Source of the DNA: Kmv34 sp964524965
GTDB lineage: Bacteria; Aerophobota; Aerophobia; Aerophobales; B3-G15
Direction of reading: 5' to 3'
DNA: 11,967 nucleotides
NCBI GenBank assembly: GCA_964524965.1
Contig: CAZGDY010000049.1
Coordinates: forward strand, 1 to 11,967
Below, piece after piece: positions 7,499-11,967 of the stretch; positions within the stretch are counted from its first letter, which is position 1, and each line of letters opens with the position of its first letter. Made by a program: the position numbers and the translations under genes. The notes beneath the pieces are model-generated. The model had not been told where the DNA came from, searched no databases, and saw nothing but the letters and a program-made list of their open reading frames with translations.

Positions 7499-8095
7499 AT
7501 GGGGCTGGAAGAGATATTTAAAAGTATTGATGAAAAAGTAAAAAGGGAAGTGGATAGTATTAAAAGGGAGGCTGAGGAGCAAAAGAAAAAAATTCTGGAA
7601 GAAGCTGAAAAAAAAGCAGAAGAACGGAAAAAACAAATAATAAAAGATAGTAAAAAGCAAGCTGAAGAACAGATGAGAAAAGAGTTAATCAAGGTGCGAA
7701 GAGAAGAGAAAAAAAAGATACTTACTTTTAAAAGCGAGGTGATGGAGGAAGTTTTTCGGGAGGCCCAGAACAGATTTTTAAATTTAAAAAAAGAAGAGTA
7801 TCTTTCTTCAATTAAGCAAAATCTTATTAGTAACATTAAGCGAGGAGATGAGGAAATTATAATGTCTCCTCGAGACAAAGAGCTGATTGATGTAAATTTT
7901 CTAGACGAGATTGAAAAAGCCGTGATCGCTAAGGGTCAAAAACCTAAGCTTAAATTTATCTTTGAGTTAAATAAAGAAGAGAGAGGTTTTATTATAAAAA
8001 GCAAGAATGTGCAGGTTAATGCTACTGTTTCCACTTTATTTTCAACCATCAAAGATAAAGAAGAAATCGAAGTTGCCCGGCTTCTTTTTAGTTAA
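7499..8095 (+). CDS. atpE: V/A-type ATPase subunit E (peripheral stalk)
   Basis: Subunit E pairs with a partner coiled-coil subunit (G/H type) to form the peripheral stalk that stops the A3B3 head from rotating with the shaft. The 198 residues match the family. About residues 5-95 are a long, highly charged coiled coil rich in Lys, Glu and Ala. Residues from about 100 form the mixed alpha/beta C-terminal domain that contacts the catalytic head, including EEYLSSIKQNL and the ERGFIIKSKNVQVNATVSTLFS segment typical of the family. The ATG is preceded by AGAGG (7488-7492) at 6 bases. The following gene, nagB, is convergent and begins its stop codon 14 bases later, so the ATPase operon ends here without subunits C, F, A, B or D. 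The coiled-coil half could match many proteins by composition, but the C-terminal part and the K neighbour make the call firm. Confidence 0.9.
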   Translation: MGLEEIFKSIDEKVKREVDSIKREAEEQKKKILEEAEKKAEERKKQIIKDSKKQAEEQMRKELIKVRREEKKKILTFKSEVMEEVFREAQNRFLNLKKEEYLSSIKQNLISNIKRGDEEIIMSPRDKELIDVNFLDEIEKAVIAKGQKPKLKFIFELNKEERGFIIKSKNVQVNATVSTLFSTIKDKEEIEVARLLFS

Positions 8096-8109
8096 GGATA
8101 TTCTTAAGG

Positions 8110-8895
8110 TTACGATAGCTTTTTCAAGTTTGAGGCCATCTTTTCTGAATATTGGTAATATTTTTTTCTTTTGAGGTTTTGAGATGCTTTCTCATCCAAA
8201 ATTGTGATTACTTTGGAATGAAGTTGAAGAGCAGAAGAAGTACACCCAGAGCAAACAGGACCTTCTATGCACTTTTGAGCTGCTTCCGCTTTATTTTCCC
8301 CATTGACTAAAATAATACATTCTTTTGCTTCTAAAATAGTTCCTACTCCCATTGTTATGGCATATTTTGGTACCTCGTCCTTGTTTTTAAAAAATCTTGC
8401 ATTATCCTCCACTGTTTCCACAGTGAGAGTTTTGAGTCTGGTTTTGGAGCTAAGAGAGGAACCGGGTTCATTAAATCCGATATGACCATCCCTGCCAATT
8501 CCTAAAATTTGCAGGTCTATTCCTTTTGCTTCCTTGATTTTTTGCTCATACCACTTGCAATACGCCTTTACATTTTTCGCCGTTCCTGAGGGGACATGTA
8601 CCCTCTCGGAATTAATATTTATATGAGAGAAGAGGTTGTCCCACATAAAATAATGATAGCTTTGAGGATGCGAGGGGGATAGTCCCCAGTATTCATCTAA
8701 ATTAAAAGTAGTTATCTTGGAAAAATCAAGCTCATTTTCTTTACCCATACGGATAAGTTCTTTATACATTCCCAAAGGAGTGCTTCCCGTGGCAAGGCCT
8801 AAGACTATATTCGGTTTCTTTTTTATTTTACTCGCAACTATTTGAGCTGCTTTTTTACTCAAAGCCTCATAATCCGGTTCAATAATTATTCTCAT
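8110..8895 (-). CDS. nagB: Glucosamine-6-phosphate deaminase
   Basis: NagB converts glucosamine-6-phosphate to fructose-6-phosphate and ammonia, the step that brings amino sugars into glycolysis. The 261 residues are close to the 266 of the E. coli enzyme. Substrate phosphate-loop sequence LATGSTP is at 34-40, FNLDEY at 64-69 (catalytic D67), and GRDGHIGFNEP at 134-144 (D136, H138, E143), matching E. coli D72, D141, H143 and E148. The residues corresponding to the E. coli allosteric GlcNAc-6-phosphate site (S151, S152, R158, K160, T161) are also present as S146, S147, R153, K155 and T156. The ROK kinase gene ends 31 bases upstream. No nagA deacetylase is in the window. Confidence 0.97.
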   Translation of the reverse strand: MRIIIEPDYEALSKKAAQIVASKIKKKPNIVLGLATGSTPLGMYKELIRMGKENELDFSKITTFNLDEYWGLSPSHPQSYHYFMWDNLFSHININSERVHVPSGTAKNVKAYCKWYEQKIKEAKGIDLQILGIGRDGHIGFNEPGSSLSSKTRLKTLTVETVEDNARFFKNKDEVPKYAITMGVGTILEAKECIILVNGENKAEAAQKCIEGPVCSGCTSSALQLHSKVITILDEKASQNLKRKKYYQYSEKMASNLKKLS

Positions 8896-8900
8896 TTTAA

Positions 8901-8906
8901 CCTCCT
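8901..8906 (-). promoter_or_regulatory. Ribosome binding site of nagB
   Basis: A perfect AGGAGG on the minus strand lies 5 bases before the nagB ATG, within the 31-base gap after the ROK kinase stop. It fixes the nagB start and suggests independent, efficient translation within the operon. Confidence 0.8.
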
Positions 8907-8926
8907 GATATAATGTTCAGAGTCGA

Positions 8927-9928
8927 TTAAGCAATATAACTTTTTTGTAGCTTAGATGAATTTACCATTGCCCAGGTTGCTGCACCGATAGCACCTGCTG
9001 CATCTTGCAAAGTACCTTTAACTATTTTTAATTTATTTATATCGGGTCCCATAAAAACACGTTGGCGAAGAGTTTTTCTAATTCCCTCCAATAAAATATC
9101 AGCTGCATTAGCTATTCCTCCCCCAATAATAATCATTTCGGGGTTAAGAATAACTAAAAGGTTTGCAATCCCTGTTCCTAAATAAAATGCCTCCTTTTCC
9201 CAGATTTTTTTCGCAACCACATCACCTTTTCTAGCGGCTTCAGCAACTATCCGGGGAGTTATCTTATTTAAATCATTATCCACAAGCTCTCTAATTAAGG
9301 TGGCCTCTCCTTGTTTAACTAATTTTATAGCCTGGGAGGTGATCTTGGGCCCGCTGGCTAAAGCCTCTAAACAACCATAGTTTCCACATTCGCATTTTGG
9401 TCCATGAAGTGCAATCGTTTGATGCCCTATCTCACCGGCAATTCCCTCATGACCAAAATAAAGTTTTCCATCGATAACAATTCCCCCTCCTACTCCTGTG
9501 CCTAAAGCGATGCCTATTAAGTTTTTGACATTTTTCCCAGCTCCAAAAGTTTTTTCGCCCAAGGTCATCGCCCGAACATCATTTATAAGGAAAACTTGCA
9601 AACCGGTACCTTTTTTAATTTTTTCAGCAAGAGAAATATTTCTCCATTTTGTGGGAAAATTAGTTAGAAATTTGCAAACCCCTTCTTTCATATCCACGAT
9701 TCCTGCTACAGCAATTCCAAGGGCCCTTAAATTGGTATTAATGAGTACCTTTTTATTCATCATTTCATTTAAAAGGGAAATGATTTTTTTTATGACCATC
9801 TCAGGTTCTTTTTCTTTTTGGGTGGGAACATTTTTCTGATAAAAAATCTTACCTTCTTTATTTATAACTACAGCTTTTATATTTGTTCCTCCTAAATCAA
9901 TTCCCCCAAAATAATTATTTTTTAGCAT
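8927..9928 (-). CDS. ROK-family sugar kinase (glucokinase or N-acetylhexosamine kinase type)
   Basis: ROK kinases phosphorylate glucose or related hexoses and amino sugars at the 6-hydroxyl using ATP. I place the start at the ATG 9926-9928, giving 333 residues; the open frame continues 42 codons further upstream, but that extension resembles no ROK N terminus. From this start, the phosphate-binding motif DLGGTNIK is at 11-18, the catalytic-base Asp at D117 in INDVRA, the glycine-rich GTGVGGGI at 143-150, the EIGH element at 166-169, and the zinc motif C-x-C-G-x2-G-C-x-E at 179-188 with H169. A second glycine-rich nucleotide-binding segment IIIGGGIANA follows towards the C terminus. There is no DNA-binding helix-turn-helix, so this is an enzyme and not a ROK repressor. 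The nagB neighbour favours an amino-sugar or glucose substrate; sequence alone does not decide. The Shine-Dalgarno is weak (GGGG about 14 bases upstream). Confidence 0.9.
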   Translation of the reverse strand: MLKNNYFGGIDLGGTNIKAVVINKEGKIFYQKNVPTQKEKEPEMVIKKIISLLNEMMNKKVLINTNLRALGIAVAGIVDMKEGVCKFLTNFPTKWRNISLAEKIKKGTGLQVFLINDVRAMTLGEKTFGAGKNVKNLIGIALGTGVGGGIVIDGKLYFGHEGIAGEIGHQTIALHGPKCECGNYGCLEALASGPKITSQAIKLVKQGEATLIRELVDNDLNKITPRIVAEAARKGDVVAKKIWEKEAFYLGTGIANLLVILNPEMIIIGGGIANAADILLEGIRKTLRQRVFMGPDINKLKIVKGTLQDAAGAIGAATWAMVNSSKLQKSYIA

Positions 9929-10016
9929 AATTTTATTAACTACCCCTTTGTTTCTTTTAGAGTCTTTTAGCCCGGAATAATTGATATTTTCTATTTTACT
10001 AAAACATGACTCTTCT

Positions 10017-10943
10017 TTAAAATAAATGAGCTTCCTGATGAAGCTGATAGGCATCTTTAGCAGGCAGGGAAAGGTCTAAGTCAAGGTAAGCAGCTTTTGT
10101 ATTATGATAGGGCTCACCCTTACAAGAAAAAAGAGTTAAAACCTTTCCTTGATGAGCTATCGAAGTTCCCTCACAAGGTTGATGACTGCGAATGAGAGTT
10201 TTGAGGTTTAATAAAGCAAGAATTTTTTGGGATATATCCTCTCCAAAAACTCTACCTGCTCCTCGAGGAGAGGGGCAACTTCCTTTACTATTTCCCGGAT
10301 CACTCCAGAGAATTTGTTCTAAATAAGAAGTTGTAGGGTGAGTTTGATGAGCATTAGCGATATCTTCGATGCAGCTGATTTTCTCAGGTAATCCCCCGTG
10401 AAGCATAAGATATTTTCCTTTTACCAAAAGAGCCTGAGGAAGAAAATTAAAAAAAGATTCAAATAAGGGCATGAGTTTAAATCCTTTATTTCCATAATGC
10501 AATAATAAAAAATTGGGAAGATCAAAAGGGTAAACATCAAGGCCTGGTGCTGGTTCGTGATTTCCTCTGAGAAGGATGATGTTTTTTGGATAGCTTATCT
10601 TTAACCTTAAAATAGCCCAGTAAACCTCAGGTGTGTACTCTCCTCTATCGCCATAATCTCCTAAGAAGATGAGGTATATTTTTTCTTTATTCAGTCTTTC
10701 TAAAGATTGGCTTTTTTTAAGAATGGTAGTTAGGCTATCTAAGTCACCGTGGATATCTCCTACGATAATAGCGCTTCCTTCCGGGAAGATGTTTACCAAG
10801 CCTCCGGAAAGTTTTTGTGCGCCGATTTCACCCACCTCCCTTTCTTTTTTTAACATCTGAATTCCTTCTTTTAAGAGCTCTTCCAGTTGATTATAGTTTG
10901 ATATTATTTTTTGATTTTTCGGATTATCAGTATTCATTGCCAT
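10017..10943 (-). CDS. PPP-family (PP1/PP2A-like) metallophosphatase
   Basis: This is a predicted two-metal phosphatase, probably acting on phosphoserine/threonine in proteins, of 308 residues with no signal peptide or membrane helix. The PPP signature is complete: GDIHG (62-66), GDYGDRG (95-101), RGNHE (126-130), LHGGL (181-185) and RSHQ (252-255). It resembles eukaryotic phosphatases beyond the metal site: FNFLPQALLV before the HGG motif, LWSDP (212-216), an RG-x-G-x-x-FG segment (227-234) and KVLTLFS (267-273), all in the same order as in PP1. R227 fits the second phosphate-binding arginine. About 45 residues precede the domain. The ROK kinase start lies 88 bases downstream on the same strand, so co-transcription is likely. 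Other substrates such as diadenosine tetraphosphate cannot be excluded. The ATG two codons inside is an alternative start. Confidence 0.88.
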   Translation of the reverse strand: MAMNTDNPKNQKIISNYNQLEELLKEGIQMLKKEREVGEIGAQKLSGGLVNIFPEGSAIIVGDIHGDLDSLTTILKKSQSLERLNKEKIYLIFLGDYGDRGEYTPEVYWAILRLKISYPKNIILLRGNHEPAPGLDVYPFDLPNFLLLHYGNKGFKLMPLFESFFNFLPQALLVKGKYLMLHGGLPEKISCIEDIANAHQTHPTTSYLEQILWSDPGNSKGSCPSPRGAGRVFGEDISQKILALLNLKTLIRSHQPCEGTSIAHQGKVLTLFSCKGEPYHNTKAAYLDLDLSLPAKDAYQLHQEAHLF

Positions 10944-10969
10944 TTTCTATCTTAAGCTTATTTGTTAAG

Positions 10970-10998
10970 AGAGTACAAAATGTGAACAGCTGTGTCAA
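10970..10998 (-). promoter_or_regulatory. Candidate promoter of the PPP phosphatase-ROK-nagB run
   Basis: On the minus strand a perfect TTGACA (10998-10993) is followed at 17 bases by TACTCT (10975-10970), a weak -10 matching consensus at three of six positions. The predicted start leaves a leader of about 20 nucleotides. Two palindromes overlap it: ACAGCTGT (10986-10993) in the spacer and AATGAATTCATT (10997-11008) at the -35 edge. A weak -10 plus palindromes could mean activator or repressor control. Confidence 0.45.
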
Positions 10999-11128
10999 TG
11001 AATTCATTTTTAATTCCTGAAATAACTGAGCTAATATCTTGCGCTTTATTTAGCTTTTGTGTATTATTTATTAGACAAATTAGCTTTTTCTTATCAATCA
11101 GCACAGTAGATAAGTTTAGAGAAGCTAC

Positions 11129-11156
11129 CTGAGATTATTAAAAAATATAGTATAAT
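11129..11156 (+). promoter_or_regulatory. Promoter of the zinc-dependent dehydrogenase
   Basis: A perfect TATAAT (11151-11156) is preceded at 16 bases by CTGAGA (11129-11134), a -35 with four of six matches. Transcription would start near 11163, giving a leader of about 15 nucleotides with AAGG (11168-11171) as ribosome binding site for the ATG at 11178. Confidence 0.6.
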
Positions 11157-11177
11157 GAGGCACAGATAAGGATGAAG

Positions 11178-11967
11178 ATGAAGGCGGCTATTTACCATGG
11201 AATTAAAGATGTTAGACTGGAAGAGGTAGAGGTTCCTCGGATTAGCTCTGATGAAGTTTTAGTGAAAATAAAAGCAGCCCTAACCTGTGGCACAGATCGC
11301 AAGATATATCTTAGAGGTTATCATTTAATCAGACCTCCTTTTGTTTTTGGCCATGAGTTTGCGGGAGAAATAGTAAAAGTAGGAGTTAATGTAAAAAATT
11401 TCAAAGCGGGCATGAGAGTGGTAGCGGTAAATTCTGCTCCCTGTAACCGATGTTTTTACTGTAAGATAGGCCGGCAAAGTTTGTGTGAAAATATAACTTT
11501 GAGGGTTGATGGTGCTTTTGCTGAATACGTAAAAATTCCCCGGGCTATTGTGGAACAAAATTTACTGGAGATTCCATTTAACCTTTCTTACAAAGAAGCA
11601 GCTTTAACAGAGCCTTTAGCTTGTGTAGTGCACGGGATAGAAGAGTCAAATATAAAAATAGGTGACCTGGTAGCTATTAATGGAACAGGGCCAATTGGTT
11701 TGATGTATGTTAGGCTGGCTAAGTTAAAAGGAGCAAGAGTTATTGCCACTGATTTGAGTGAGGACCGATTAAAATTGGCCCGTAAGATGGGAGCTGATGA
11801 GATTATAAATGCATCCAGAGTTAATCAGGTTGAGGCGGTGAGAGAGTTATCAGAAAATAAGAGAGGAGTGGACGTAGCCATAGAGGCAGTGGGATTACCG
11901 GAAGTTTGGGAGAAAACTATTGGGATGGTTCGAAAAGGAGGAACAGTTAATCTTTTTGGAGGACCTC
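11178..11967 (+). CDS. Zinc-dependent medium-chain alcohol/polyol dehydrogenase (threonine/sorbitol dehydrogenase-like), 3' end cut by window
   Basis: This is an NAD(P)-dependent oxidoreductase of the medium-chain zinc family; 263 codons are visible out of the usual 340-350. Catalytic-zinc ligands are C37 (in TCGTD), H59 and E60 (in GHEFAGE), with E145 in EPLACV. The structural zinc site is C89, C92, C95 and C103. The Rossmann domain has GTGPIG (169-174), and an acidic residue at the end of the second strand (D192 in ATD) favours NAD over NADP. The ATG at 11178 is chosen because AAGG sits 6 bases upstream; an in-frame ATG at 11172 is possible but too close to it. The pattern matches threonine, sorbitol or other polyol dehydrogenases; substrate specificity cannot be read here. 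It has its own promoter and is divergent from the sugar-kinase operon. Confidence 0.93.
   Translation, partial: MKAAIYHGIKDVRLEEVEVPRISSDEVLVKIKAALTCGTDRKIYLRGYHLIRPPFVFGHEFAGEIVKVGVNVKNFKAGMRVVAVNSAPCNRCFYCKIGRQSLCENITLRVDGAFAEYVKIPRAIVEQNLLEIPFNLSYKEAALTEPLACVVHGIEESNIKIGDLVAINGTGPIGLMYVRLAKLKGARVIATDLSEDRLKLARKMGADEIINASRVNQVEAVRELSENKRGVDVAIEAVGLPEVWEKTIGMVRKGGTVNLFGGP

Larger units (their letters stand above)
10944..11177. other. Divergent intergenic region, AT-rich, no gene seen
   Basis: This is the longest non-coding stretch in the window. It separates the minus-strand phosphatase operon from the plus-strand dehydrogenase. Besides one promoter candidate for each side, it holds two palindromes near 10986-11008 and an inverted-repeat set. 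AGCTAAT (11029-11035) can pair either with TTAGCT (11050-11055) or with ATTAGCT (11079-11085). I see no small open reading frame with a ribosome binding site and no RNA gene. Confidence 0.5.

Noticed and set aside
7453..7878. Minus-strand open frame of 141 codons opposite subunit E, rich in Phe, Ser and Leu
   Set aside because: The composition is what the reverse complement of a Lys/Glu-rich coiled coil gives. It looks like a membrane protein only for that reason.
8092..8107. Bidirectional terminator between the convergent atpE and nagB genes
   Set aside because: TTAAG and CTTAA could pair over six bases, but five mostly A-T pairs make too weak a stem.
9929..10054. N-terminal extension of 42 codons on the ROK kinase frame, overlapping the phosphatase gene
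   Set aside because: The residues match no ROK N terminus, no good ribosome binding site precedes the upstream ATG, and the family motif begins properly a few residues after the ATG at 9926-9928.
11325..11558. Minus-strand open frame of 77 codons inside the dehydrogenase
   Set aside because: The plus strand carries a clear zinc dehydrogenase through this stretch with all metal ligands, so this frame is a shadow.

Overview
The window is AT-rich, densely packed bacterial chromosome. Ten complete protein genes and two genes cut by the window edges fill almost all of it, and the longest non-coding gap is about 234 bases. Nothing looks mobile: there is no transposase, integrase, CRISPR array or tRNA gene that I can recognise. 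Several traits point to an anaerobic or fermentative bacterium with an outer membrane. YidC has the large periplasmic domain of diderms. There is a V/A-type ATPase rotor subunit with a complete sodium-binding signature. There is also a subunit of the oxygen-sensitive indolepyruvate:ferredoxin oxidoreductase, and a DUF4416 protein. An uncultured lineage of the Aerophobota/Omnitrophota/Atribacterota kind would fit, but this is inference and the phylum cannot be fixed from the window.

Region 1 (1-3533, minus strand) reads yidD > yidC > mnmE > cobU. It is driven by a clear promoter just upstream of yidD, and the genes overlap or nearly touch. This is the conserved membrane-insertion/tRNA-modification block, but rpmH and rnpA are missing upstream and jag is missing between yidC and mnmE. 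A cobalamin-salvage gene, cobU, is attached at the 3' end.

Region 2 (3640-8095, plus strand) is divergent from region 1. A DUF4416 gene overlaps iorB by four bases, and no iorA partner is present. A strong sigma70-type promoter then precedes uvrB, which is followed closely by V-ATPase subunits K (membrane rotor ring) and E (peripheral stalk). The other V-ATPase subunits (I, C, F, A, B, D) are absent, so the enzyme is encoded in at least two places.

Region 3 (8110-10943, minus strand, convergent with region 2) reads PPP-family phosphatase > ROK sugar kinase > nagB. The last two form an amino-sugar/hexose unit that delivers fructose-6-phosphate to glycolysis. The first is a eukaryote-like (PP1/PP2A-type) metallophosphatase that probably shares the transcript.

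Region 4 (11178 to the right edge, plus strand) is the first 263 codons of a zinc-dependent medium-chain dehydrogenase of the sorbitol/threonine dehydrogenase type, with its own TATAAT promoter.

Most genes are conventional. The points most worth a second look are the sodium-coupling signature in a split V-ATPase, the tyrosine replacing the groove arginine of YidC, the DUF4416-iorB coupling with an unusual GTG start, and the eukaryote-like phosphatase attached to a sugar-kinase operon. I found no convincing wholly new system.
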